DNA of 64,000 nucleotides, taken from Flavimaribacter sp039888615. Lineage in GTDB: Bacteria > Pseudomonadota > Alphaproteobacteria > Rhizobiales > Rhizobiaceae. The stretch lies in assembly GCA_039888615.1 (NCBI GenBank), contig JBDQQS010000011.1; one strand, written 5' to 3'. The notes under the pieces are model-generated. The model saw only the letters and a program-made list of their open reading frames with translations, was not told the DNA's origin and ran no database searches. Numbering within the stretch: the stretch's first letter is position 1; every line of letters begins with the position of its first letter. Made by a program: the position numbers and the translations under genes. This document shows positions 16,246-25,203 of this stretch, one piece after another.

Positions 16246-17316
16246 TTATCCGTTTCCGACGTTTTGTCCGAGCGCGCTGGCGAATCTGAATGGCAGGCCT
16301 GTCAGTAGCGCCTCGATATAGCGAGATTTCTGGAAATAGCCGTTGAGCGATATGCGCGGCAGCGACAGCATGTTGACCCCATCCGGAGTTTCTATCATGC
16401 CGGGCCGTGTCGTGACCGCAACGTCGAAACCGCATTGTGCGGCGATTTCAAATTCGCGCTCACAGGCTGCGCCGCGTCTGCCATACGGATAGGCGAAGAG
16501 CGTCGGTCGTCGCCCGGTCAGCGCGCCGATATCGTCGGCCGACGCCGACATTTCCCGGGCGGCGAGCTTCGATTCGAGTTTCGCAAGGTTGAGATGATTC
16601 ACCGTGTGTGCGCCAATGGAAACGAGGGGATCATTGGAAAAGGCTGCGACGTCCTCTGACGAAAGAACTTCTCGCTCGACGATCGACATCGGATCGACGC
16701 CAATGGCGCGCGCATGGTCGTCCAGATCGTCGACGAACTGATTCTCTCCTGTGCTTTCAAGGTAGCGGCACACCCGATCGAATGCCGCATATTTCTCGAA
16801 CGTGCTTTCTGTCTTCATCGGCGCGCCGCCGCCGAATGTAATTGATCGGCGACTACGCAGTATTTCTTCCAGCGTCATCCACCATATCGAACGGCTGCGT
16901 CTCATGAAGCCCGAGGTCACAAAGACCGTGAAGGGAACCTCGTGCTTCCGGAATACGGGAAGGGCTTCGCTTCTGTTGTTGCGATAGCCGTCGTCAAGCG
17001 TGAACACTGCGTATCGGTCGTCATTGTCGCCGCGCGAAAGCAGGTCCGGCATTTGGTCCAGTCGAACAGGTTTCCAGCCGTTGCGACGCACCGTGGCCAG
17101 AACCCTGTCGAGGAATTGAGGTGTTATCGAAAGGTGCGCATTCGGCTGGAAACGATCCGGACGGTCGGCGCAGACATGATGCAAGGTGAAAATGACGCCG
17201 CGATGCTTCTGCGTAGCAACGATTTTCAGCCGTGCCGCGAGCGAGATCGCTTCCAGCGCGCCGCTGATAGCCAAGCGGTGCGCCTTCCGGTAGGCCATGG
17301 CCTTTATTGGTCTCAT
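16246..17316 (-). CDS. Polysaccharide deacetylase (NodB homology domain) family protein
   Basis: A 356-residue protein with a carbohydrate esterase 4 fold. The catalytic base lies in FTLDDGYRNN near residue 108, and the metal-binding H-x3-H is seen in IGAHTVNHLN near 237. FAYPYGRRG near 275 matches motif 3. Family members remove N- or O-acetyl groups from chitin-like or cell-surface polysaccharides. No signal peptide is obvious, so a cytoplasmic or membrane-associated role is possible. ATG at 17298 (MAYRK) is an alternative start. No glycosyltransferases adjoin it, so the target polymer is unknown. Confidence 0.85.
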   Translation of the reverse strand: MRPIKAMAYRKAHRLAISGALEAISLAARLKIVATQKHRGVIFTLHHVCADRPDRFQPNAHLSITPQFLDRVLATVRRNGWKPVRLDQMPDLLSRGDNDDRYAVFTLDDGYRNNRSEALPVFRKHEVPFTVFVTSGFMRRSRSIWWMTLEEILRSRRSITFGGGAPMKTESTFEKYAAFDRVCRYLESTGENQFVDDLDDHARAIGVDPMSIVEREVLSSEDVAAFSNDPLVSIGAHTVNHLNLAKLESKLAAREMSASADDIGALTGRRPTLFAYPYGRRGAACEREFEIAAQCGFDVAVTTRPGMIETPDGVNMLSLPRISLNGYFQKSRYIEALLTGLPFRFASALGQNVGNG

Positions 17317-17461
17317 ACGTCGCTCGATCGCGTTGGTGGATGAAATCGATTCCCGCCGGCAAAGGCAAATACGCCAGCGTTTGTCGGCTCATATCACCAT
17401 CGGGATTAATCGATGCTGAATCCGTTCCTAACTGGTAGATAAACGAAGCATCTTGCGGGCG

Positions 17462-18877
17462 TCAGACCCGAGTTCCGCCGATTGTCATCTGGTTCATGCG
17501 CAAATGCGGCTGTCCGACGCCGACCGGCACGCTCTGTCCGGCCTTGCCGCACATGCCAATACCGTTGTCGATCTTGGAATCATTGCCGACCATGGTGACC
17601 CGGTGCATGGCGTCCGGACCGTTGCCAATCAGCATGGCGCCTTTTATGGGAGCGCCTATCTTGCCGTTTTCGATCATGTAGGCCTCCGTGCAGCCGAACA
17701 CGAATTTGCCGGACGTGATGTCCACCTGTCCGCCGCCGAATGAAACGGCGTAGACGCCTTTGTCCACCGAGCCGATGATCTCTTCAGGCGTGTAATCGCC
17801 GCCCAGCATGTAGGTGTTGGTCATGCGTGGCATGGGTTGATGAGCGTGCGACTGGCGGCGCCCGTTGCCGGTCGGCTTCATGCCCATCAAACGGGCGTTC
17901 TGCCTGTCCTGCATGTAGCCGACAAGCTTGCCGTCTTCGATCAGGACGTTGTATCCGGACGGCGTGCCCTCGTCGTCGATCGTCAGCGATCCCCGACGGC
18001 CCTCGATCGTTCCGTCATCGACGACCGTCACGCCGGGCGCTGCGACCTGCTGGCCGAGAAGCCCGGCGAAAGCCGACGTCTTCTTGCGATTGAAATCCCC
18101 TTCGAGACCATGTCCGACCGCTTCATGAAGCATCACGCCGGGCCAGCCGGCGCCGAGCACCACATCGAAGGCGCCAGCGGGCGCCGGGAGGGCGACGAGA
18201 TTGACGAGCGCCTGTCGCAACGCCTCGTCGGCGGCCTGTTTCCAGGAATCCTCTGCGATAAATTCTCCGAATCCGCGGCGGCCGCCCGCTCCAAAGGAGC
18301 CGCTTTCCTGGCGCTCTCCTTCACCGACGACCACGCTGACATTCAGGCGGGTCAGCGGCCTGATGTCCTGCATTCTCTCGCCGTCTGCGCGCAGAATGTT
18401 GACGATCTGCCAGCTTGCGGCCAGAGAGGCGGTCACCTGGCGTACCTTCGGGTCCTTCGCGCGCAGATAGGCGTCGATCTCCCGCAGAAGCTGAACCTTT
18501 TCCTCGAAACTCGGCGCGCCGATCGGGTTTTCTTCGCCATAGAGATGCTTGTTGGTTCTTGCTGGCGACGCTGCATAAGCGCCTCCATACCCGCGCGTGA
18601 CGGATGAGACGGCTGAAACGGCGCGTTTCAGCGCGGCTTCCGACAGGTCGCCCGCATGGGCGTAGCCAATTGCCTCGTCAGCCACGCAACGCAGGCCAAA
18701 TCCCTGGTCGCATGTAAAATTGCCGGCCTTCAGCCGGCCATCGTCAAAGACAAGCGACTCCATCTCCTCATACTCGACGAACAACTCGCCATCATCGGAA
18801 CCATGCAGCGCCTCGCTGACGATTTCGGTGATTGTTTCTTCCGAGCAGTCGAAGTTGCGGAGTAGATTTTTGTCCAT
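17462..18877 (-). CDS. tldD: Metalloprotease TldD
   Basis: A 471-residue TldD-family protein. The zinc-binding motif HEAVGHGLEGDF is near residue 250, and the C-terminal metal-ligand region is GKFVFGCTEAY. In E. coli TldD acts with TldE/PmbA as a heterodimeric peptidase in microcin maturation and antitoxin turnover; the partner is not in this window. ATG at 18877 starts MDKNLLRNFD and matches family length, while the 20-codon upstream extension is Gly/Arg-rich and unlikely. It lies downstream of the IalB-family gene, as in many rhizobia. Confidence 0.93.
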   Translation of the reverse strand: MDKNLLRNFDCSEETITEIVSEALHGSDDGELFVEYEEMESLVFDDGRLKAGNFTCDQGFGLRCVADEAIGYAHAGDLSEAALKRAVSAVSSVTRGYGGAYAASPARTNKHLYGEENPIGAPSFEEKVQLLREIDAYLRAKDPKVRQVTASLAASWQIVNILRADGERMQDIRPLTRLNVSVVVGEGERQESGSFGAGGRRGFGEFIAEDSWKQAADEALRQALVNLVALPAPAGAFDVVLGAGWPGVMLHEAVGHGLEGDFNRKKTSAFAGLLGQQVAAPGVTVVDDGTIEGRRGSLTIDDEGTPSGYNVLIEDGKLVGYMQDRQNARLMGMKPTGNGRRQSHAHQPMPRMTNTYMLGGDYTPEEIIGSVDKGVYAVSFGGGQVDITSGKFVFGCTEAYMIENGKIGAPIKGAMLIGNGPDAMHRVTMVGNDSKIDNGIGMCGKAGQSVPVGVGQPHLRMNQMTIGGTRV

Positions 18878-18985
18878 GTCTAGTCCCGGTGTCTTGCCTG
18901 TTTCGGTCGCGCCGGAACGGCCCCGACCCCGCGTCACATATAATGCGCGTCAGCCGTAGTTTCCAAGGGCGTATCGAAGCGGCGG

Positions 18986-19489
18986 TCAGGGCAGGGTTTC
19001 GAAACCATCGGTGAAGCCGCTGAGATCGACCGGGATGCCTATTCCTTCCTCCGGCGTCTGGAAGACGATGAAGGTGGCCATGGTGCCGTTTTCAAGCGTC
19101 GTCAGCAACGTGTCGTCGAGTATCACTTCAGCGTAGCAGCCGTCCGTGAAACAGCGCACGAAATAGGCGCGGCCGATATCCTTGCCGTCGACATTCAGAC
19201 CGAGACCATTGGGAAGCAAAACGCCTAGCGGCGCCAACACCCTCAAGACCCTTGCCTTCTTGTCCGCCGTCTTGAGCACAACGACCGACAGCGCGACTTC
19301 CGGGCGGTCTTCGGCGATCACATTCTGCATGAGCGCGCATTGCTCGGTTGTCGCACCGGCCGGCTTGTCGCAGAGAATCGACCAGGCGCCGTGCGTGGAC
19401 TTGACCGTACCAGGCTGTTGGGCCGAAGTCGGGACGGGCGTGAAGGCCAGCGTCGCAATGGAAAAGAGAGCAATAAGGTGTTTTTTCAT
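18986..19489 (-). CDS. Invasion-associated locus B (IalB) family exported protein
   Basis: A 167-residue protein from ATG at 19489 with a clear signal peptide (MKKHLIALFSIATLAF, cleavage near SAQQ). The mature part has HGAWSILCDKP, EQCALMQ and VRCFTDGCYAEV, the cysteine-bearing core of the IalB family first linked to erythrocyte invasion in Bartonella. In free-living alphaproteobacteria the family is envelope-located and of unclear role. Upstream codons to 19573 precede the signal peptide and are not counted. It is divergent from the cox operon across a 382-bp gap. Confidence 0.88.
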   Translation of the reverse strand: MKKHLIALFSIATLAFTPVPTSAQQPGTVKSTHGAWSILCDKPAGATTEQCALMQNVIAEDRPEVALSVVVLKTADKKARVLRVLAPLGVLLPNGLGLNVDGKDIGRAYFVRCFTDGCYAEVILDDTLLTTLENGTMATFIVFQTPEEGIGIPVDLSGFTDGFETLP

Positions 19490-19871
19490 CTGCAGAGTTT
19501 CTGTTTTCGTCGCTGGGAAGCGAATCACATGCCTATCGTGGACTGGCTGGCGCCGAAAGGAAACGGGTCGCAATCAAGTTCACAATAATCGACGGGTCGA
19601 CGCCTAGGGATAAATTGCGGCAACAATCGTTCACCATCCCGCCTACGCTCCTCCGATTGATTTTGACGACCGGTCCCATATGTCCTGTTTCATGGCTCTT
19701 TTACAAGATTTGCCAGGCCTCGATACCGCGATATCTTGTTGGAAGTGCCGAAAATGTCGCATGCATTCATCCGTCCTCTAGTTGCGATTGGCTCTAAACT
19801 ATGATTTTAAGCGCTATAAATTGAGGGACTTTGCGGTTTGGCCTGCAGCCAATCCGTACGCTCGAGGGAGA
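19490..19871. promoter_or_regulatory. Divergent region between IalB-family gene and cox operon
   Basis: This 382-bp gap must contain the promoter of the cytochrome oxidase operon and that of the IalB-family gene. I looked for TTGACA/TATAAT-like pairs and found none with proper spacing; AT-rich stretches lie near 19800-19825. Small open frames here (for example 19615-19797) lack coding features. GAGGGAG at 19864-19870 is the coxB ribosome binding site. Confidence 0.4.
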
Positions 19872-20768
19872 ATGGTAGTGAGAAACCCGTTGAATGCAGT
19901 TCTGGCCCTGATCGGCGTGCTGCTGATGGTGACCCCGTCCTTGGCCGATCAGCCGCGCCCGTGGGAAACTGGCATGCAGCAGGCGGCGACCGGCATCATG
20001 CATGAAATCAGATGGTTCAATAACTATACGCTGTGGTTCATTATCCCCATCTCTATCCTCGTGCTGGCGCTGCTGATAATTGCGATCTTCCGTTTCCGGG
20101 CGGGAGCAAACCCCGTTCCGTCGAAAACCAGCCACAACACACTCGTCGAGGTTATCTGGACGATCGGCCCCGTCGTTATCCTGCTTTTCCTCGCCGTCCC
20201 CTCCTTTCAGCTGCTGAACGCCCAATACACGCCGCCGGGAGAGCCTGATCTCACGATCAAGGCCACCGGATATCAGTGGTACTGGGGTTACGAATACCAG
20301 ACCGAGAATGAACTCTCCTTCGATGCGCTGATTCTCACCGACGCGGACAGAGCGCAGTACGGCAAGGAAGACAAGGCTGTCTACCCGCGTCTGCTCGCTG
20401 TTGACAACGAAGTTGTCGTTCCGGTCGGCATGACCGTCAGGCTTCTGATTACTGCTGCGGACGTGATACATTCCTTCGCAATGCCGTCATTCGGCATCAA
20501 GATGGACGCCGTGCCGGGCCGGATGAACGAAACGTGGTTCCTTGCCGAAAAAGAGGGCCTTTACTACGGACAGTGTTCGGAACTCTGCGGCAAGGACCAT
20601 GCGTATATGCCGATTGCGATCAGGGTCGTATCGGAAGAACAGTACAACACGTGGCTTGCCGCTGCGGCCGACAATCTCGGTGAAGCCAACGAGCAGCTGA
20701 TGGCCTCAATCCAAAAGGACAAGTCCGTCCGGCTTGCAGCCAACGAAGCAGAGAAGATCAAGGAGTAG
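19872..20768 (+). CDS. coxB: Cytochrome c oxidase subunit II
   Basis: A 298-residue subunit of the aa3-type oxidase. A signal peptide ends near SLADQ, two transmembrane helices follow (about 55-80 and 95-120), then a periplasmic cupredoxin domain. The CuA site is intact: an upstream histidine in DVIHSFAMPSFG, and Cys, Cys, His and Met in QCSELCGKDHAYM. YQWYWGYEY is the electron-entry aromatic patch. ATG at 19872 or GTG at 19878 is the start; the longer frame from 19782 adds 30 residues before the signal peptide. It leads the cox operon, with coxA three bases downstream. Confidence 0.95.
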   Translation: MVVRNPLNAVLALIGVLLMVTPSLADQPRPWETGMQQAATGIMHEIRWFNNYTLWFIIPISILVLALLIIAIFRFRAGANPVPSKTSHNTLVEVIWTIGPVVILLFLAVPSFQLLNAQYTPPGEPDLTIKATGYQWYWGYEYQTENELSFDALILTDADRAQYGKEDKAVYPRLLAVDNEVVVPVGMTVRLLITAADVIHSFAMPSFGIKMDAVPGRMNETWFLAEKEGLYYGQCSELCGKDHAYMPIAIRVVSEEQYNTWLAAAADNLGEANEQLMASIQKDKSVRLAANEAEKIKE

Positions 20769-20771
20769 AAC

Positions 20772-22427
20772 ATGGCTGGATCTTCCACAGCGACGCACGA
20801 TCACGCTGAACACAAGCCATACGGCTGGACGCGTTGGATCTATTCCACAAACCACAAGGATATCGGCACCCTCTACCTGATCTTCGCGATCATCGCCGGT
20901 ATTATTGGTGGCACGCTCTCCATTTTCATGCGCATGGAGCTGGCCGAGCCGGGGATTCAGATCTTCAACGGCCTGGCGTCGATGGTCTACGGATATGGCG
21001 CCGACGGCTCCATTGACGGCGGCAAGCAGATGTACAACGTGTTCACCACGGCGCACGGCCTTATCATGATCTTTTTTATGGTCATGCCGGCGCTGATAGG
21101 CGGCTTCGCCAACTGGATGGTGCCGATCATGATCGGCGCGCCGGACATGGCGTTCCCGCGGATGAACAATATTTCCTTCTGGCTGTTGCCTCCGGCTTTC
21201 ATCCTGCTGCTGTTGTCGATGTTCGTCGAAGGACCGCCGGGCGCCTACGGCGTGGGCGGCGGCTGGACCATCTATCCGCCCTTGTCGACCAGTGGACAGC
21301 CGGGACCGGCGATGGATTTCGCGATCCTGTCGCTGCACATCGCCGGCGCCTCGTCGATCCTTGGCGCGATCAACTTCATCACCACGATCCTGAACATGCG
21401 CGCGCCCGGCATGACGCTGCACAAAATGCCGCTGTTCGCCTGGTCGGTGCTGATCACCGCCTTCCTGCTGCTGCTGGCGCTGCCGGTTCTGGCTGGAGGC
21501 ATCACAATGCTTCTGACTGACCGCAACTTCGGAACGTCCTTCTTCGAACCGCAGGGCGGCGGCGATCCGATCCTTTTCCAGCACCTGTTCTGGTTCTTCG
21601 GGCATCCGGAAGTGTATATTCTGATCCTGCCGGGCTTCGGAATTGTCAGCCACATCGTGGCGACCTTTTCGCGCAAACCGGTCTTCGGTTATCTCGGCAT
21701 GGCCTACGCCATGGTCGCCATCGGCGCCGTCGGCTTCATCGTGTGGGCGCACCACATGTATACGGTCGGCCTGTCGCTTGACACGCAGCGCTACTTTGTA
21801 TTCGCAACGATGGTCATTGCGGTGCCAACAGGCGTCAAGATCTTCTCGTGGATCGCCACCATGTGGGGAGGATCGTTGACATTCCGCACGCCCATGCTGT
21901 GGGCTCTCGGTTTCATCTTCCTCTTCACGGTTGGCGGCGTCACAGGTGTTCAACTCGCCAACGCCGGTCTCGATCGGGCGATGCATGACACGTACTACGT
22001 GGTTGCGCATTTCCACTACGTGCTTTCGCTTGGCGCAGTCTTCGCGATCTTCGCCGGGTGGTACTACTGGTTCCCGAAAATGACCGGTTACATGTACAAT
22101 TCCTTCCTGGCGAAGAGCCATTTCTGGATCATGTTCATCGGGGTCAACCTCGTATTCTTCCCGCAGCACTTCCTGGGTCTGGCCGGCATGCCACGCCGCT
22201 ACATTGACTATCCGGACGCGTATGCAGGCTGGAATATGGTGTCCTCTATCGGATCCTATATCGCGGGCGTCGCTGTGCTGATCTTCCTGTTCGGTGTTTG
22301 GGAAGCCTTCCGTCGCAAGCGCGTGGCCGGCGACAACCCGTGGGGAGAGGGCGCAACCACCCTGGAGTGGACCTTGAGTTCGCCTCCGCCTTTCCATCAG
22401 TGGGAACAGCTTCCGCGCATCAAATAG
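20772..22427 (+). CDS. coxA: Cytochrome c oxidase subunit I (aa3 type)
   Basis: A 551-residue, 12-helix catalytic subunit of the proton-pumping haem-copper oxidase. The haem a ligand lies in TAHGLIMIFFMVMPALIGG-type sequence near residue 95. The CuB histidine and cross-linked tyrosine are in WFFGHPEVYILILPGFG near 278, the two further CuB histidines in WAHHMYTVG near 325, and the haem a3 and haem a histidines in VAHFHYVLS near 413. An AAGGAG ribosome binding site fits ATG at 20772. The gene is followed by a strong hairpin before ctaB. Confidence 0.97.
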   Translation: MAGSSTATHDHAEHKPYGWTRWIYSTNHKDIGTLYLIFAIIAGIIGGTLSIFMRMELAEPGIQIFNGLASMVYGYGADGSIDGGKQMYNVFTTAHGLIMIFFMVMPALIGGFANWMVPIMIGAPDMAFPRMNNISFWLLPPAFILLLLSMFVEGPPGAYGVGGGWTIYPPLSTSGQPGPAMDFAILSLHIAGASSILGAINFITTILNMRAPGMTLHKMPLFAWSVLITAFLLLLALPVLAGGITMLLTDRNFGTSFFEPQGGGDPILFQHLFWFFGHPEVYILILPGFGIVSHIVATFSRKPVFGYLGMAYAMVAIGAVGFIVWAHHMYTVGLSLDTQRYFVFATMVIAVPTGVKIFSWIATMWGGSLTFRTPMLWALGFIFLFTVGGVTGVQLANAGLDRAMHDTYYVVAHFHYVLSLGAVFAIFAGWYYWFPKMTGYMYNSFLAKSHFWIMFIGVNLVFFPQHFLGLAGMPRRYIDYPDAYAGWNMVSSIGSYIAGVAVLIFLFGVWEAFRRKRVAGDNPWGEGATTLEWTLSSPPPFHQWEQLPRIK

Positions 22428-22435
22428 GCATACGC

Positions 22436-22457
22436 GGAGCCGCCTTCGGGCGGCTCC
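22436..22457 (+). terminator. UUCG-loop hairpin between coxA and ctaB
   Basis: GGAGCCGCC (22436-22444) and GGCGGCTCC (22449-22457) form a perfect nine-pair stem closed by TTCG, an exceptionally stable tetraloop. No T-run follows, so it looks more like an mRNA 3'-end stabiliser, processing signal or partial attenuator than a full terminator. It would let coxA message outlive that of the assembly genes. Confidence 0.7.
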
Positions 22458-22489
22458 CTGCATCTGACAAGGGACGTATAAAGTCGCGA

Positions 22490-23425
22490 ATGACGTATTC
22501 TGAAGACATGGCAACACTCGACGCCGCCGATATCGGGTTTTCCGAAGCCGAGCCGCGTGACTATTTCGCGCTGTTGAAGCCGCGCGTGATGTCGCTTGTC
22601 GTCTTCACGGCTCTTGCGGGAATGACTATTGCTCCGGGTGCAATTCACCCGTTCCTGGCGTTCGTCGCCACCCTGTGCATCGCAATCGGCGCTGGCGCTT
22701 CCGGTGCGTTGAACATGTGGTACGACGCCGACATCGACCGTGTGATGTCGCGCACATCCAGCCGTCCGATCCCGACCGGCCGGATCAAGCCGCAGGAAGC
22801 TTTGTCCTTCGGTCTGGTGCTGGCCGCCTTTTCGGTACTGACGCTCGGACTGCTGGTAAACTGGTTCGCCGGTTTTCTTCTGGCGTTCACAATTTTCTTT
22901 TATGCAGTCATCTATACGATGTGGCTCAAACGATCGACACCGCAGAACATCGTCATCGGCGGCGCCGCCGGCGCGTTCCCTCCCATGATCGGCTGGGCCT
23001 GTGTAACCGGATCTGTGTCCCTCGAAAGCATAGTTCTCTTCCTGATGATCTTCCTCTGGACTCCGCCGCATTTTTGGGCGCTGGCGCTTTACAAGGTCGG
23101 CGACTATGAGAAGGCTGGCGTTCCGATGATGCCGAACGTGGCTGGCATGAAATCCACAAAGCGGCAGATTCTGTTTTATGCCGTGCTTACGGCGTGCGTC
23201 GGCGTGCTTCCGTATGTTCTGGGTTTCGCCAGCCCAGTCTACGGCGTGTTTTCCGCCGGCATGGGCTTGGTTTTCGTGCAACGGGCCTGGCGGGTATTCA
23301 GAATGCTGGACACCGATGCGGTGATGGCTCCGGCGAAATCCCTGTTCGGATTTTCTCTTGTCTATCTCGCCAGTCTGTTTGCGGTTCTTCTTGTCGAAGG
23401 ACTGGCCGTGCGTTTTGGATTATGA
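22490..23425 (+). CDS. ctaB: Protohaem IX farnesyltransferase (haem O synthase)
   Basis: A 311-residue UbiA-type membrane prenyltransferase that adds farnesyl to haem b to make haem o, the precursor of haem a for oxidase. The prenyl-diphosphate binding motif is NMWYDADIDRVMSRT near residue 80, with LKPRVMSLVVFTALAG near 27 and a second conserved loop YAVIYTMWLKRSTPQNIVIGG. ATG at 22490 (MTYSED) is used; ATG at 22508 (MATLD) is an alternative. The open frame back into coxA is not plausible. It sits between coxA and coxF in the usual order. Confidence 0.94.
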   Translation: MTYSEDMATLDAADIGFSEAEPRDYFALLKPRVMSLVVFTALAGMTIAPGAIHPFLAFVATLCIAIGAGASGALNMWYDADIDRVMSRTSSRPIPTGRIKPQEALSFGLVLAAFSVLTLGLLVNWFAGFLLAFTIFFYAVIYTMWLKRSTPQNIVIGGAAGAFPPMIGWACVTGSVSLESIVLFLMIFLWTPPHFWALALYKVGDYEKAGVPMMPNVAGMKSTKRQILFYAVLTACVGVLPYVLGFASPVYGVFSAGMGLVFVQRAWRVFRMLDTDAVMAPAKSLFGFSLVYLASLFAVLLVEGLAVRFGL

Positions 23426-23428
23426 GCC

Positions 23429-23578
23429 ATGGATCAGATAAAACTGACCGAGGGTCAGAAGAAGGTCAGACGCCGTCGTTCGGTAGCGATAGCTGTGGCG
23501 CTGGCGCTTCTGGTTGTGCTTTTCTATGTCGCGACGATTGTGAAATTCGGTCCCGGCATGTTTGACAGGCCGCTTTGA
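23429..23578 (+). CDS. coxF: Cytochrome c oxidase assembly factor CoxF (49 residues)
   Basis: A short gene found by reading between ctaB and ctaG. It starts with ATG at 23429, four bases after the ctaB stop, and ends at TGA 23576-23578. The product begins MDQIKLTEGQKKVRRRR, followed by one transmembrane helix (about 18-38) and the tail GPGMFDRPL. This matches the small CoxF proteins encoded between ctaB and ctaG in rhizobia. Another open frame over the same bases (from 23422) gives a Ser/Gly/Cys-rich product and is a shadow. The precise role of CoxF in oxidase assembly is not settled. Confidence 0.85.
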   Translation: MDQIKLTEGQKKVRRRRSVAIAVALALLVVLFYVATIVKFGPGMFDRPL

Positions 23579-23583
23579 GGACG

Positions 23584-24198
23584 ATGATGGACGGGTCTTC
23601 GGAAAAGCTGAAAGCGAATGCAAAGCGTAACAACGCTATATTACTGAGTTGCGTTGGCGTCGTTGTGGGTATGATCGGACTGTCCTACGCCGCTGTTCCG
23701 CTTTACCAGCTCTTCTGCCAGGTCACGGGGTATGGCGGGACTATCCAGAGAGCCGAGCAATATTCGAACCGGATTCTTGACCGTACAATAAAGGTGCGCT
23801 TCGATTCCAACATCTCCAGCGGGCTTGACTGGGAGTTCAAGCCTGTAGAGCGCGAGGTAGAAGTTCGGATTGGCGAAACCCGGCAGATTTCTTATCTCGC
23901 CAGGAACAAATCAAACAGGGCGACGGGCGGGCAGGCCTTGTTTAACGTGACGCCCCAGGCAGCCGGCGTCTATTTCAACAAGGTCGAGTGCTTTTGTTTC
24001 ACGGAAACGGAACTGCAGCCGGGCGAGACGCTGGATATGCCGGTCGTGTTTTACGTGGATCCGGCGATTGTCGACGCGCCTGAAACGAAACACATCACGA
24101 CACTGACGCTTTCCTATACTATGTATCCCATGGAGGATCAGGCGAAGCCGGTGGCGGAAGTCAGGCAGATCAATAAGGAAGAAGCCGGAAGGCTTTAG
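23584..24198 (+). CDS. ctaG: Cytochrome c oxidase assembly protein CtaG (Cox11 family)
   Basis: A 204-residue protein anchored by one N-terminal helix (about 20-40), with a periplasmic domain that delivers copper to the CuB site of subunit I. The copper-binding Cys pair is in VECFCFTE near residue 135, and YQLFCQVTGYGG just after the helix is a family signature. GAGG at 23577-23580 overlaps the coxF stop and precedes tandem ATGs at 23584 and 23587. Part of the cox operon. Confidence 0.95.
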   Translation: MMDGSSEKLKANAKRNNAILLSCVGVVVGMIGLSYAAVPLYQLFCQVTGYGGTIQRAEQYSNRILDRTIKVRFDSNISSGLDWEFKPVEREVEVRIGETRQISYLARNKSNRATGGQALFNVTPQAAGVYFNKVECFCFTETELQPGETLDMPVVFYVDPAIVDAPETKHITTLTLSYTMYPMEDQAKPVAEVRQINKEEAGRL

Positions 24199-24207
24199 TA
24201 TCAACGG

Positions 24208-24223
24208 CGCCGCGCAGGCGGCG
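24208..24223 (+). terminator. Six-pair GC hairpin between ctaG and coxC
   Basis: CGCCGC (24208-24213) and GCGGCG (24218-24223) pair across GCAG in the 53-bp gap before coxC. There is no T-run. It resembles the coxA/ctaB element in placement and may be an mRNA stability or processing hairpin. Confidence 0.5.
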
Positions 24224-24251
24224 AGAGAATGACGTAATCGGGGAAAACGAA

Positions 24252-25127
24252 ATGGCCGAGGCGCATCAGAAACACCACGACTATCACATCATCGATCCCA
24301 GTCCGTGGCCGTTCGTAGGCTCCGTGGGCGCGCTGGTCATGGCGCTGGGCGGTATCGGATACATGCGCTATCTGTCCGGCGGCTCGCTACCGTTGTTCGG
24401 AATGGACATGGCCAGCCCCTATCTTTTCTTCATCGGACTGGCGGTTGTGCTGTTCACCATGATCGGATGGTGGACTGATGTCGTGAAGGAAGCCCATCAG
24501 GGCCATCATACACGCGTTGTGTCGCTGCATCTGCGCTATGGCATGATGATGTTCATCGCGTCGGAAGTGATGTTCTTCGTCGCCTGGTTCTGGGCCTTCT
24601 TCGACGCAGCTATTTATGCGGGCGAGGCCGCTCAATACGCCCGTGTGGAGCATACCGGCGGGCACTGGCCTCCGGTCGGCATCGAGGTGCTGGATCCGAT
24701 GCACCTGCCGCTTTACAACACGATCATCCTGCTGCTTTCCGGCACCGCAGTGACCTGGGCGCACCATTCTCTTCTGCACAATCGTCGCGATGGCTTGGTG
24801 ACTGGACTTATCATCACCGTTGCGCTCGGGGTCCTGTTTTCCTGTGTGCAGGCCTACGAGTACATTCACGCGCCTTTCGCCTTCAAGGAATCGATCTACG
24901 GCGCCACGTTCTTCATGGCGACAGGGTTTCACGGGTTCCACGTCCTTATCGGAACGATATTCCTGCTGGTCTGCCTTATCCGGGCGATGGCTGGAGACTT
25001 TACCCCCAAGCAGCATTTCGGCATGGAGGCCGCCGCCTGGTACTGGCACTTCGTTGACGTTGTCTGGCTGTTCCTTTTCTTCAGCATTTATATCTGGGCT
25101 TCCTGGGGCGCGGAAATTGCGCATTGA
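24252..25127 (+). CDS. coxC: Cytochrome c oxidase subunit III
   Basis: A 291-residue, seven-helix subunit that supports proton uptake and stability of the oxidase core. Recognisable elements are HDYHIIDPSPWPFVGSVGA at the N-terminus, GWWTDVVKEAHQGHHT, EVMFFVAWFWAFFDAA, ATGFHGFHVLIGT and the C-terminal HFGMEAAAWYWHFVDVVWLFLF. The start ATG follows a GGGGAAAACGA leader. It ends the core structural genes and is followed by a strong hairpin before DUF983 and SURF1. Confidence 0.97.
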   Translation: MAEAHQKHHDYHIIDPSPWPFVGSVGALVMALGGIGYMRYLSGGSLPLFGMDMASPYLFFIGLAVVLFTMIGWWTDVVKEAHQGHHTRVVSLHLRYGMMMFIASEVMFFVAWFWAFFDAAIYAGEAAQYARVEHTGGHWPPVGIEVLDPMHLPLYNTIILLLSGTAVTWAHHSLLHNRRDGLVTGLIITVALGVLFSCVQAYEYIHAPFAFKESIYGATFFMATGFHGFHVLIGTIFLLVCLIRAMAGDFTPKQHFGMEAAAWYWHFVDVVWLFLFFSIYIWASWGAEIAH

Positions 25128-25147
25128 CTGGTCCAGCGGCAATTCGA

Positions 25148-25178
25148 AAGGGCGCCGGCGCTTCGCGACGGCGCCCTT
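25148..25178 (+). terminator. Ten-pair hairpin after coxC
   Basis: AAGGGCGCCG (25148-25157) pairs perfectly with CGGCGCCCTT (25169-25178), and the 11-base loop can pair further (CGC/GCG around TTC). It lies 20 bp after the coxC stop and 25 bp before DUF983. A T-run is weak (cgtcattt), so termination may be partial, separating coxC from the downstream genes. Confidence 0.65.
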
Positions 25179-25203
25179 CGTCATTTCGGGAGACTGATTT
25201 TCG

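Noticed and set aside
22298..22489. N-terminal extension of ctaB into coxA
   Set aside because: The extra 64 residues are a frame shadow of coxA and of the intergenic hairpin; homologues begin near 22490-22508.
20706..22517. A 603-codon antisense frame over coxA
   Set aside because: His/Arg/Asp/Glu-rich product with no recognisable motif; coxA on the other strand is unambiguous.
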